DNA from: an uncultured Gammaproteobacteria bacterium
GTDB taxonomy: Bacteria > Pseudomonadota > Gammaproteobacteria > Pseudomonadales > Azotimanducaceae_A
Direction: 5' to 3'
Assembly (NCBI GenBank): GCA_913049565.1
Contig: CAJWZG010000054.1
Span: 1-12,753, forward strand
Length of the DNA stretch: 12,753 nucleotides
Part shown: positions 1 through 7,097 of the stretch, piece by piece
Layout: each line of letters begins with the position of its first letter
Position numbering within the stretch: position 1 is the stretch's first letter
The notes under the pieces: model-generated
What the model saw: the letters and a program-made list of their open reading frames with translations, nothing else
Told to the model about the DNA's origin: nothing
Database searches by the model: none
Translations under genes and position numbers: made by a program

Positions 1-1176
1 GCCCCGATCGCTGGCGTGTTGTTCGCTCACGAAGCGCTACTGCGTCGTCTCTCCATTGGTGCCATCGCACCGATTGCCGTCACTTCTATCGTCGCTTATG
101 CCGCCAATCAGGCGTTTTTCAATATTGAACCAACATTTTCTGTCCCCGATATGCCCATAGAGCTACAGCCACTGATTCCGTTCTTGGTTATGACAGCCGT
201 AATGAGTGCTGGTGCCGCTGTGGCGTACATGGCTGCGATTCGCAAGGGCAAAGACGTGGTCGATCGATACCAGTGGTCTATGCCCAAGCTTTTGTTCAGC
301 TGCGTGATAGTGGTCGGCAGTATCGGCGTTTTCGTTCCAGACGTAACCGGACTTGGGCTGATACAGGTCAACCAAATGATTGACGCTCAGTTCACCTTGC
401 TGATGCTGGTCGTTTTGTTGGTGGCAAAAATCTTTGTGACCGCCTATTGCCTTAACACTGGCTTTTTCGGTGGCGTCTTTGGTCCCGCGCTGTTTGTTGG
501 AGCGGCCACAGGTGCCATTGCCGCCTACATTGCCACGGCCATGGGTCTGGATACACATTTGAGCTATGCCCTGCCGGTAGCCGCTATTGCGGCGGTTGGG
601 GGCGCTGTAATTGGCGCTCCCTTGGCGGTCATTATGATCGTTATCGAGCTAACCGGCTCTTACGCTTACGGTCTAAGCGCCATGTTGTGCGTCATCCTGT
701 GCTCGATCTTGACACTGCGTTTCTTCGGGTTGTCTTATTTTGACCGCCAGTTGCTAGACCGCGGGGTTGACTTACGACTGGGCCAAGAACATGTCGAGCT
801 GTCGCTAACGCCGGTGAGCGAAATCCAAGTTGGCGAGTTTGTGCAGTTAACGCAAAACAACAGCACCAAGGAGGCACTCGCGGCGCTCACCGCCGCCCAA
901 GCCATGGAGGCTTATGTTTGCGACAGTGATGGCCGCTTGCTGGGTAAAGTTGACATTCACAGCCTCGCGAAAGCATCCTCTCTCGAGGATTCACTGGATT
1001 CAGATCCAGTGGTCCTTAAAGCAGCTGATTCGCTAACCGACGCTATGTTGACAGCTAGCACCTTTGTCGGGGAATCGATTCCAGTCGTTGACGAAGGCCG
1101 CCTGGTGGGGGCTCTAAGTGAAGGCGATATTTTCAACAAAGTTTTGCAAATACAGGCAAGTTTGAGGCAACAGTAA
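1..1176 (+). CDS. ClC-family chloride channel/transporter with C-terminal CBS pair (5' partial)
   Basis: This is an integral membrane ClC protein that moves chloride, or exchanges chloride for protons, across the inner membrane. The frame is open to the left edge. Its first codons read APIAGVLFAHE, the conserved ClC segment after the GKEGP loop, so the gene is cut by the window. The GTG at 16 is an internal valine, not a start. Several hydrophobic helices follow. The GGVFGP at 469-486 is the second-half chloride-binding signature (GxFxP), followed by VIGAPLAVIMIVIELTG at about 610-660. The cytoplasmic tail carries two CBS domains, at roughly 811-963 and 997-1140; such pairs often bind adenine nucleotides. 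The GSGIP and gating-glutamate (GKEGP) motifs lie outside the window, so channel and antiporter cannot be told apart. The stop TAA overlaps the next start (TAATG), which implies co-translation with the Sel1 gene. It has no evident link to the flagellar genes. Confidence 0.93.
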   Translation, partial: APIAGVLFAHEALLRRLSIGAIAPIAVTSIVAYAANQAFFNIEPTFSVPDMPIELQPLIPFLVMTAVMSAGAAVAYMAAIRKGKDVVDRYQWSMPKLLFSCVIVVGSIGVFVPDVTGLGLIQVNQMIDAQFTLLMLVVLLVAKIFVTAYCLNTGFFGGVFGPALFVGAATGAIAAYIATAMGLDTHLSYALPVAAIAAVGGAVIGAPLAVIMIVIELTGSYAYGLSAMLCVILCSILTLRFFGLSYFDRQLLDRGVDLRLGQEHVELSLTPVSEIQVGEFVQLTQNNSTKEALAALTAAQAMEAYVCDSDGRLLGKVDIHSLAKASSLEDSLDSDPVVLKAADSLTDAMLTASTFVGESIPVVDEGRLVGALSEGDIFNKVLQIQASLRQQ

Positions 1177-1910
1177 TGCTTCTTGAGTTTTCTACTAACC
1201 AAGTTCTTAGGCTCTTTCTCTGCGGCGCTTTAGTTCTAAGTGCGTTACAAAGTGTCGCAGCCCCCTTCGAAGCCGGCCTAAACGCGATGGAGCGCGAACA
1301 CTACGCTACCGCTTTTCGTGCTTGGAAAGGCCTCGCCGACGACGGCGAATCGGAGGCACAAAACAACATCGCCTATCTTTACGAACAAGGGTTAGGTGTT
1401 AAACAAAGTTATACCAAAGCCATTGAATGGTACAAAAAGGCGGCAGACCAAGACTCGGCGGAAGCCATGTACAACCTAGGAATGTTGGCCTTTCAGGGCT
1501 ATGGCATGCGCAAGGATTTTTTGGCGGCGAAGCGCTACTTCACACAAGCATCTGAGTTAAAACTGCCCAATGCCCACTACATGTTAGGCCTAATTTATTA
1601 TCAGGGTCATGGCATGAAACAAAACTACCCTCGTGCCAGAACGCATTTTATCGACGCGGCAAAGCTCGGTAGCCCCAAGGGCCAGTTCATGACGGCACTG
1701 ATGCTGCAAAACGGAGAGGGCCATCCAGGCGAGAAAACTGAACCGCTCAAAGCTTTTATCTGGGGCATGGTAAGCAAAATCAATGGCTACGCGGATGCAG
1801 ACAGCGTTTTGGCGTTCAGCCAAATGCAGCTTTCCAACAGCGTACAAGCCAAGGCAACTGAGCTCGCTCAAAAATGCTTAGACAGTGGTTATGCGAATTG
1901 CCCTGCATAG
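1176..1910 (+). CDS. Secreted Sel1-repeat (TPR-like) protein
   Basis: A 244-residue protein with an N-terminal export signal: a hydrophobic stretch at about residues 10-25 and a plausible cleavage site after SVAA at residue 29. The mature part is a chain of Sel1-like repeats of about 36 residues, at roughly 59-93, 94-129, 130-165 and a weaker fourth at 166-200. Each has the pattern A..NLG.LY..G.GV..D...A..WY..AA. Such alpha/alpha solenoids are protein-interaction scaffolds, here probably periplasmic. The specific partner cannot be read from the sequence. Two cysteines near the C-terminus (in QKCLDSGYANCPA) could form a disulfide in the periplasm. The start is supported by GAGG at 1164-1167, 8 nt before the ATG. 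That ATG shares a base with the upstream ClC stop, so the two genes are probably translationally coupled. Confidence 0.88.
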   Translation: MLLEFSTNQVLRLFLCGALVLSALQSVAAPFEAGLNAMEREHYATAFRAWKGLADDGESEAQNNIAYLYEQGLGVKQSYTKAIEWYKKAADQDSAEAMYNLGMLAFQGYGMRKDFLAAKRYFTQASELKLPNAHYMLGLIYYQGHGMKQNYPRARTHFIDAAKLGSPKGQFMTALMLQNGEGHPGEKTEPLKAFIWGMVSKINGYADADSVLAFSQMQLSNSVQAKATELAQKCLDSGYANCPA

Positions 1911-1941
1911 GCACTGCGCCTAAATAACTAACGCAAAATAC

Positions 1942-1968
1942 TAAAGACCTCGAAAAGTGCGTCGATAT
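1942..1968 (+). promoter_or_regulatory. Sigma-28 (FliA) type flagellar promoter
   Basis: TAAAGACC (1942-1949), an 11-base spacer (1950-1960) and GTCGATAT (1961-1968) match the sigma-28 consensus TAAAGTTT-N11-GCCGATAA. Five of eight bases match in the -35 box and six of eight in the -10 box, at exactly the consensus spacing. Transcription would begin around 1975, giving a leader of about 25 nt before the GTG at 1999. Sigma-28 promoters drive late flagellar genes such as flagellin, chaperones and chemotaxis genes. This supports a flagellar role for the downstream gene. The match was found by eye; it has not been scored against background. Confidence 0.68.
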
Positions 1969-1989
1969 ATAGGTGTAAGCAAATAATTT

Positions 1990-1992
1990 AGG
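1990..1992 (+). promoter_or_regulatory. Ribosome binding site that selects the GTG start at 1999
   Basis: AGG (within TTTAGG) lies 6 nt upstream of the GTG at 1999, a normal Shine-Dalgarno distance. The alternative TTG at 1993 directly abuts the AGG and could not use it. GTG 1999 is therefore the preferred start, which removes two residues from the longest open frame. Confidence 0.5.
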
Positions 1993-1998
1993 TTGCGC

Positions 1999-2427
1999 GT
2001 GTCACATTTTGCACAGTACATAAAGTCATTGGCGATTTTCAGTGAAAGCAAACAACAAGAGATCCACTGGTTGTTTGATTCCCTGATTAATAGCCTGGTG
2101 ATTGCTGAGCGTAATGCACGGGATCAGCGCCATTCCGCGGCGGCAACATCGTTGCAACACGCCAAGAACCTGATGCGATTTTTAAATCGCAGCTTTCAAG
2201 ATCTACCCGATGCCCAGCTTGTCGGTCACTTGGATGAGTTCTTCGACATGCTAGAACGTTCGATAGATCACAGCATGCAATTGCCACTAGCGGAAGATCT
2301 TCAAGAAGTGCGTCTGCTGATCTGTGATCTGCAACGAGGTTGGGACGGGATGCTTCAGCCTACGACATCATCCCCCAGCCGGCTCGGCGGTGCCCAGGAA
2401 GCGGTTACTCGGGAAATCTTGGCTTAA
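1999..2427 (+). CDS. FliS-like flagellar export chaperone (divergent)
   Basis: A 142-residue, probably all-helical cytoplasmic protein without signal peptide or membrane segment. From about residue 20 it aligns almost without gaps to my recollection of Salmonella FliS. Shared positions include the LFD of the first long helix, an SLV/ALV segment, regularly spaced Ala/Leu in a helix resembling ..A..L..A..L, an L.EFFDMLERSI stretch where FliS has L.ALYDYMIRRL, and a terminal L..GW corresponding to the FliS tryptophan. FliS binds the C-terminal helices of flagellin in the cytoplasm, prevents premature polymerisation and delivers it to the export gate. The N-terminus, which in FliS has a conserved tyrosine-containing segment, is shorter and divergent. 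Context agrees: a sigma-28-like promoter lies upstream and flgL converges from the other side. Usual fliS genes follow fliD, so this may be a second or specialised chaperone. It could also be an unrelated helical bundle. Confidence 0.62.
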   Translation: MSHFAQYIKSLAIFSESKQQEIHWLFDSLINSLVIAERNARDQRHSAAATSLQHAKNLMRFLNRSFQDLPDAQLVGHLDEFFDMLERSIDHSMQLPLAEDLQEVRLLICDLQRGWDGMLQPTTSSPSRLGGAQEAVTREILA

Positions 2428-2432
2428 CCGTA

Positions 2433-3650
2433 TTAAAGATATTCAAACAAACTCAGTCGGCTGACTTGAGCAAAAGAAGTTTGCGCAGCTTCAAGACGGG
2501 TCATTTCCTGATTGAACCTTGTAATCGCGGCCGCATAATCCAAGTCCTCTTCATTCGACAGCATGCTTTGCAGTCGTAATCGCGAATCTGAATTGATTTC
2601 CATTTGTGTATCAAGGCTCTGTATCTGGCTTCCAACCTTACCAATAGCCAAAGCAAGGCCATCATGGATTTGCGTAACCTCGCCGAGGGCTCGCTGTATA
2701 TTGTCGCTGTCGTCGTTTTCCAGCGCAGTTACAAAATCATCTAGCACGCGAAAAAAACTCGTGCCAACCGTTGTATCCACCACACCAGTATCACCTGCCG
2801 TGACAGTTTGACTACCGAATGTTGGCTGGGCTGCGGTAACAACCGGTCCATTTGTTTTAGCCGTGAACACTAAGTCACTGCCAGATAGGGATGCGGTGAA
2901 CCCAAACGACTCATAGCTAGGGTGGCCTGTAATGTCCGTCAGCAGATCTTGTGCGTCCGCTGGCGCACTGGTGCCTCTATGGTCGATAACGAGATTCGTC
3001 GTGCCGTCAGAAATCGTTTGCTGACTGTTGAACTGCGACAAGTCTGCTACTGACACCTTGAATGTCGCCGGACTGCCTGTCACCAGACGATCGGCAGAGC
3101 TAAACACATCCAGACCATTCCTGTTCTTTCCCAATTGTCTGGAGTCACTGACGCTGACTAACGTTTGGCGCGCATCGCCCTGATAAACGACACTGCCATC
3201 CGTTTGTTTCTGAAACGCAGTAACTTCAGAGTTACCACCGGCAAAAATCGAATTGCCATTTTCGTCGCGACTGTTTGCAATGTTGAGCAGCTCGTCGCGC
3301 AACCCTTGCACCTCCACTGCGATGATCTCGCGATCCTTTGCCGACAGCGTGGCATTAGCCCCTTGCACCGCTAGCTCACGAATGCGTACAAGCAAATCAG
3401 ATCCGTTCGTAAGAACAGTTTCCTCAAGTTGGTATCGATTTTTCAATTGGCCCATGAGGCTCTGGTAAGTGTCTTCCTTGGCAATGGCTCGATCCAAGTT
3501 ATCGATGGTTGTGACTTTAGCGGTGTTGTCACTTGGACGAACAACCGACTTACCCGTCGCTAACTGCTCACGAGTTTTCGCAACCTGAGCTTGAGTATCT
3601 TGCATGGAATCCAACGACCGCTGGAAACTCAGTGTGGTGGAAATTTTCAT
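2433..3650 (-). CDS. flgL: Flagellar hook-filament junction protein FlgL (HAP3)
   Basis: FlgL forms the second junction layer between hook and filament. It is exported through the flagellar type III apparatus and lies between FlgK and flagellin. The 405-residue product starts with the flagellin-like N-terminal coiled coil (MKISTTLSFQRSLDSMQ, then AQVAKTREQLATGKSVVRPS, with the typical GK..V.PSD motif). It has the signature NSIFAGGNSEVTAFQ near residue 132-147 and ends in the conserved C-terminal helix (residues about 330-405: QMEINSDSRLRLQSMLSNEE, ending SLFEYL). The central domain (about 185-300) is larger than in the roughly 317-residue enteric protein and is rich in Ser/Thr and beta-type sequence. 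The start ATG is preceded by an AAGAGACG purine run and lies 11 bp after the flgK stop. It is the last gene of the operon, ending 5 bp from the convergent FliS-like gene. Confidence 0.96.
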   Translation of the reverse strand: MKISTTLSFQRSLDSMQDTQAQVAKTREQLATGKSVVRPSDNTAKVTTIDNLDRAIAKEDTYQSLMGQLKNRYQLEETVLTNGSDLLVRIRELAVQGANATLSAKDREIIAVEVQGLRDELLNIANSRDENGNSIFAGGNSEVTAFQKQTDGSVVYQGDARQTLVSVSDSRQLGKNRNGLDVFSSADRLVTGSPATFKVSVADLSQFNSQQTISDGTTNLVIDHRGTSAPADAQDLLTDITGHPSYESFGFTASLSGSDLVFTAKTNGPVVTAAQPTFGSQTVTAGDTGVVDTTVGTSFFRVLDDFVTALENDDSDNIQRALGEVTQIHDGLALAIGKVGSQIQSLDTQMEINSDSRLRLQSMLSNEEDLDYAAAITRFNQEMTRLEAAQTSFAQVSRLSLFEYL

Positions 3651-3661
3651 AAAGACGTCTC

Positions 3662-6655
3662 TTACAGTCTTAAAATTGAATCAAAAAGCTGATTGGCTGT
3701 CTGAATCAGTCGAGCAGACGCTTGGTAGGACTGCTGAAAACGAATCAGATTCGCCGCTTCTTCGTCCAGGTTTACACCTGCCACCTTGTCTCGCGCCTCA
3801 TTTGCCTGGTCATATACAACCTGCAAAGCTTCTTGAGTCACGCTCGCTTGGCGCGCTGTGCTTCCGGCTTGGTTAAGTAGTCCAAGGTAGGATTCGTGCA
3901 ACGTGTCGTTATTCCCCAACACTTTGCTCGATTCAACATCAATCAAGCGTAGGAGGTTATCGTTACTACCAAATCCCTTGCTGTTGTTATCAATGGTAAA
4001 TACGTCGCCTGACTTTGGGGCACCGTCGAGGGATACCTGTAAATTTTGATATTGGATAGGTTGCCCCGCCACGAATGAACGCTCTGCCAAGATCGTGTTA
4101 GTTTGCACATCTTGAATCTGATACTGGTTATCCGAGGTAAAGGTAACTTTCAGCGATGATGCTCGAAGCTGAAGAGGGTCCGCTTGTGTTTGTTCGAACT
4201 TGGCGCTCAACGCAGCTGTGTTGCCCAACGACCCAGAGGTAAAAACAACCAGATCCTCTGTCAGTGTGCTGGGTACATGCAGCGTTGTTGCATAGCCCAG
4301 TTTCGCAAGATCCGAAGCGGTGCCTGTTTTCGATAACGATAAAGCCACTGTTCTATCAGAGGTGTCACCGCTAGACCGTGTCGCTGTTATGTGCATACCT
4401 GCTTGAATATCGCCCGTCAGGTTCGCGAATACGTTGCTACCGCTTCCTAACGAAATGGTCCGACTTTCATAGCCCTGAGCGTTCGACAAAACTAACGAGC
4501 CGTCGAAATCGATCTTTGCCTCGACTTTAGTTGATGCACTCTTAGCGTTGATGCCGTTCACCAGCGCTGTCATGCTCGTAATCGCAGTGGATGCGTGGAT
4601 ATTTACGCTGTTGATCGTTAACGAACTGCTGGCGGTGGAAATTTGATTCGGTGGTATGCGGATTTCGTTTACCGCAGATGCGCTTAGAGGCAAATTCGCT
4701 GCACCGATCGCTGTGTTGAGCCAGCTTACAACCGCACTGCTGGTCAAGCTGGCACCCGCCGCAAGTTGAAGTGCAGGCAGTGATGAACCATCCAGTTTGA
4801 GAGCGCCAGCAGCAATCACCGTCATCGTGGTTTGGCCGGTATTTGTCAAAGCAGGCAAGGCGGCGCCCCGCAGTATTGCCTCTGCCGCGATGACGTTAGA
4901 CCCATCATCGTTGGTCGTTATCACCGACTGAGCCTGAGCTCCAATAGAGAGGTTTTGATTCTTGTACGCCGCGGCACCGTTCAGATAGGTATCACTGTAA
5001 GTACTGCCTGACACAAATCCGTTTTGCTCGCTCAACATAACGCTTCTTTGCGCGTTTGTTAGTGCGCTTCCAAAGAGATGCCGGCCATCGCGGGTAAACA
5101 CCTGAAGTTCGGCGTCACTGTTCGCGCTTTTCGACATGGTTAACTGCAGATTCGATGTACCTGTTGGCACCACCATCTTAGCTAAAGAGTAGCTCGGGCT
5201 TACCGTTAAAGCTGCGTCCGCGTTGATATTGTTTACCAGCACGTTTTCCAAAGCAGGAATGACACTATTGGTCACTGATTGTCCAAGCAGCCTGATACTG
5301 GCATCTGCCTCACCAGTGTTAGTGACGTCTTTTGATACGCGGAACAAATCTCCCGCCGCGAGCGCTTTTGGATCAGTGATTGCCATCGCAATTGTTCGCG
5401 ATGGTCTCTGTGTACCAACCAGGTCAATCACATCACCAGACCTGGCGGCGCCAGTCATAGTGATTGTCAGGCCATTGATCGCAATCTGCGCGGGACTGCC
5501 TGTGGAAGCAACTCGCGCGCCAGATGTTGTGTCTTGGGCTATCCAACGGGTATTGATCGCATCATAAGTCAGCGTCAGCGGCAGCAGGTTCGCTGCCGAT
5601 TCTTCTGCGACGTTGATCGATGCCGTTACACCACTCTTGGCCATACTGTAATCAATAGAAAAGTCAGGCGAGCTAGAGAATAGCGCTTTGCCCGCTTTCT
5701 CGTTCAGATCCATACCCTTGGCGTGAGCGTTGTTTATTTCATCAATAAACTTTGAAGCGATGTCATCAAGCTTCGTCATGGCTGGTGCCAACATTTGGTC
5801 ACGAAATGCCAAGATGCCGCCCAGTTCTCCACCGATCAAACCACTTAGATTGGTGGGGTTCTCGTAGGGGTTCAACTGCACAACAGAACTACTGGGCGTG
5901 TCTGTCATATAGCTAATGCCAACGGGAATCGATTCGAGACCGTCTACAACGACGGCCCCACCGGAATTTTTACCAATGCTGACGGTCGCTGTGCCATTAG
6001 GGCTTTCGCTCACAGAGATTCGCGTAATTTGCGCCATATCCCTAAGAACTTGGTCTCGGCTGTCGAGCAGGTTTGCTGGCTGCTTAGCAATATCCGATGC
6101 TTTTTGCAGGTTGGTGTTGATACTTGCTAACTGACCTGCCAATGCATTTAGAGTGCTAACCTTGTCATCGGCCATACGCTTTGTTTCAAGGTCTAACTCA
6201 TCTAGCTGTGTGGCTAGCCCGTTAAATCGAGCGGCTAACGTTTGGCCGTCGCTAATTACCTGATTGCGCAGCACCTCAGATGACGCATCAACACTCATGG
6301 CACGCAAGCTGTCAAAAAAGCTACCAAGCGCCGGCGTCAACGAAGCATTCTTGTTACCAAAGACATTGATCAGACGCTCTGTGTTGTCAATCAATGGGGT
6401 CTGTGCATTCATATCACTGATGCTGATACGCAGGGAAGATTCCACTTGGCCGTCGTAGGCGCGCCGTACTCCGTCAGCAATGGCGCCGCTGCCAAGGAAA
6501 AAGAGTCCGTTCTTGGTTGGCAAGCCCTGCTGCAGGTTTAAATCTTGACGGACGTAGCCGTCGGTATCGACGTTGGCGATGTTGTTGCTGACAACCGACA
6601 ACGCCATCTGACTATTACGGACAGACGAGCTTCCAATAGCGAGGAGGTCTGTCAT
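3662..6655 (-). CDS. flgK: Flagellar hook-associated protein FlgK (HAP1), enlarged
   Basis: FlgK is the first junction protein on the distal end of the hook. The N-terminus has the axial-protein motif SNNIANVDTDGYVRQ (residues about 23-37). The C-terminus has EEAANLIRFQQSYQASARL (about 966-984), needed for coiled-coil packing in the axial tube. Conserved regions around NNAHAKGMDLN (residues 308-318) and LDSRDQVLRDMAQI (197-210) confirm the identity. At 997 residues it is nearly twice the roughly 550 residues of the Salmonella protein. The extra length is a central region (about 360-890), exposed on the outside of the structure in known HAP1 architecture. It contains an internally duplicated beta module and a Flagellin-IN-like segment, annotated separately. 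The frame is uninterrupted. Its ATG overlaps the flgJ stop in an ATGA, with GAGG 8 nt upstream. Confidence 0.96.
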   Translation of the reverse strand: MTDLLAIGSSSVRNSQMALSVVSNNIANVDTDGYVRQDLNLQQGLPTKNGLFFLGSGAIADGVRRAYDGQVESSLRISISDMNAQTPLIDNTERLINVFGNKNASLTPALGSFFDSLRAMSVDASSEVLRNQVISDGQTLAARFNGLATQLDELDLETKRMADDKVSTLNALAGQLASINTNLQKASDIAKQPANLLDSRDQVLRDMAQITRISVSESPNGTATVSIGKNSGGAVVVDGLESIPVGISYMTDTPSSSVVQLNPYENPTNLSGLIGGELGGILAFRDQMLAPAMTKLDDIASKFIDEINNAHAKGMDLNEKAGKALFSSSPDFSIDYSMAKSGVTASINVAEESAANLLPLTLTYDAINTRWIAQDTTSGARVASTGSPAQIAINGLTITMTGAARSGDVIDLVGTQRPSRTIAMAITDPKALAAGDLFRVSKDVTNTGEADASIRLLGQSVTNSVIPALENVLVNNINADAALTVSPSYSLAKMVVPTGTSNLQLTMSKSANSDAELQVFTRDGRHLFGSALTNAQRSVMLSEQNGFVSGSTYSDTYLNGAAAYKNQNLSIGAQAQSVITTNDDGSNVIAAEAILRGAALPALTNTGQTTMTVIAAGALKLDGSSLPALQLAAGASLTSSAVVSWLNTAIGAANLPLSASAVNEIRIPPNQISTASSSLTINSVNIHASTAITSMTALVNGINAKSASTKVEAKIDFDGSLVLSNAQGYESRTISLGSGSNVFANLTGDIQAGMHITATRSSGDTSDRTVALSLSKTGTASDLAKLGYATTLHVPSTLTEDLVVFTSGSLGNTAALSAKFEQTQADPLQLRASSLKVTFTSDNQYQIQDVQTNTILAERSFVAGQPIQYQNLQVSLDGAPKSGDVFTIDNNSKGFGSNDNLLRLIDVESSKVLGNNDTLHESYLGLLNQAGSTARQASVTQEALQVVYDQANEARDKVAGVNLDEEAANLIRFQQSYQASARLIQTANQLFDSILRL
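3986..4150 (-). repeat. FlgK internal module, copy B (residues 836-890)
   Basis: The second copy of the beta module, ending in NLQVSLDGAPKSGDVFTIDN. It is the more canonical copy: the SGDVFTI element followed by a glycine/asparagine-rich link (GFGSNDNLLRL) is what normally precedes the C-terminal helix in FlgK. Copy A, about 475 residues earlier, therefore looks like a duplication that accompanies the enlarged central region. Confidence 0.55.
4415..4639 (-). other. Flagellin-IN-like segment within FlgK (residues 673-747)
   Basis: The sequence STASSSLTINSVNIHAST, then TSMTALVNGINAKSASTKVE and DFDGSLVLSNAQG, has the layout of the Flagellin-IN motif: a beta strand ending in TI.G/S.., a helix with LV..IN, a v.A strand and an LVLSN strand. 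This small exposed domain occurs in flagellins and hook-associated proteins. It sits in the inserted centre of FlgK. A weaker similar unit may precede it (residues about 614-668, with LNTAIGAANLPLSASAV). The identification is by pattern only. Confidence 0.5.
5414..5575 (-). repeat. FlgK internal module, copy A (residues 361-414)
   Basis: This segment runs from TLTYDAINTRWIAQDTTSGA to INGLTITMTGAARSGDVIDL. It aligns by eye with residues 836-890 of the same protein. The shared pattern is a short beta hairpin, a D.(Q)T.(T/S) turn, G.P.QI/QY, (N)GL.(I/V), GA..SGDV, then a hydrophobic residue. In FlgK/FlgE-type proteins the GA..SGD.F element belongs to an exposed beta domain. The similarity is at protein level only. 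Confidence 0.55.
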
Positions 6656-7092
6656 CGCTTACCTCGATCTAAAGACAAACCTTGCGAAGTACGCTTTAAC
6701 GCATAGCCGCCTTCGTCTTGTCTCAATTCAAATCCTCTCGAGTGATTCAGAGTCATGGCCTCGCCTGACTTACCTGCCCGAGGATTTTGATTCAGTTGAT
6801 GCTGTAGCGCCTGAGCAAGACCAAACGTACCGTTTGCTGCTAGCTCTGTGGATATTTGCTGATCGAACATAGATTCGTAGGTCTTTGTCGCTTCCGAATC
6901 TAGCAACCCTGATCGATCTGTCGCCTCGCGCATCGATTTCAACATCATGTTGATAAAGATCGACTCGAACTGCTCGGCAACTTGCTTAGTAACGTTTTCA
7001 TTGCCTTGAACGGCGCCCGCACGCATCTGCGCCATGCCGGCGAAATCTAATGCATTGGTCATGCGAGGGTCTGGGGTGATGGAATCTGACAT
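6652..7092 (-). CDS. flgJ: Rod-binding protein FlgJ, single-domain (no hydrolase domain)
   Basis: FlgJ enters the periplasm and acts as the rod cap or rod-binding scaffold during rod assembly. The 146-residue product contains only the rod-binding domain: VAEQFESIFINMMLKSMREA at about residues 38-57, followed by YESMFDQQISTELA and GTFGLAQALQHQL up to residue 100. The remaining 46 residues are polar and low in conserved features. The C-terminal beta-N-acetylglucosaminidase domain of enteric FlgJ (total about 313 residues) is absent. The gene ends cleanly in TGA overlapping the flgK ATG, and no hydrolase remnant follows. Another lytic enzyme must therefore open the wall for the rod. The start ATG lies 5 bp after the flgI stop, with GGTGAT about 10 nt upstream, a weak ribosome binding site suggesting coupling. 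Confidence 0.93.
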   Translation of the reverse strand: MSDSITPDPRMTNALDFAGMAQMRAGAVQGNENVTKQVAEQFESIFINMMLKSMREATDRSGLLDSEATKTYESMFDQQISTELAANGTFGLAQALQHQLNQNPRAGKSGEAMTLNHSRGFELRQDEGGYALKRTSQGLSLDRGKR

Positions 7093-7097
7093 GTCGA

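Noticed and set aside
16..18. GTG at 16 as the start of the ClC gene
   Set aside because: The frame is open to position 1 and encodes conserved ClC residues (APIAG) upstream of it, so the gene is cut by the window edge.
1993..1998. TTG at 1993 as the start of the FliS-like gene
   Set aside because: It directly follows the AGG and leaves no Shine-Dalgarno spacing; GTG at 1999 has a 6-nt spacing.
2340..2579. 79-codon plus-strand frame bridging the FliS-like and flgL ends
   Set aside because: It overlaps two well-supported genes in other frames, with no ribosome binding site or recognisable product.
3662..6655. FlgK as two fused or frameshifted genes
   Set aside because: The frame is continuous from a canonical N-terminus to a canonical C-terminus and the extra length is central. 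No internal start with a ribosome binding site was evident.
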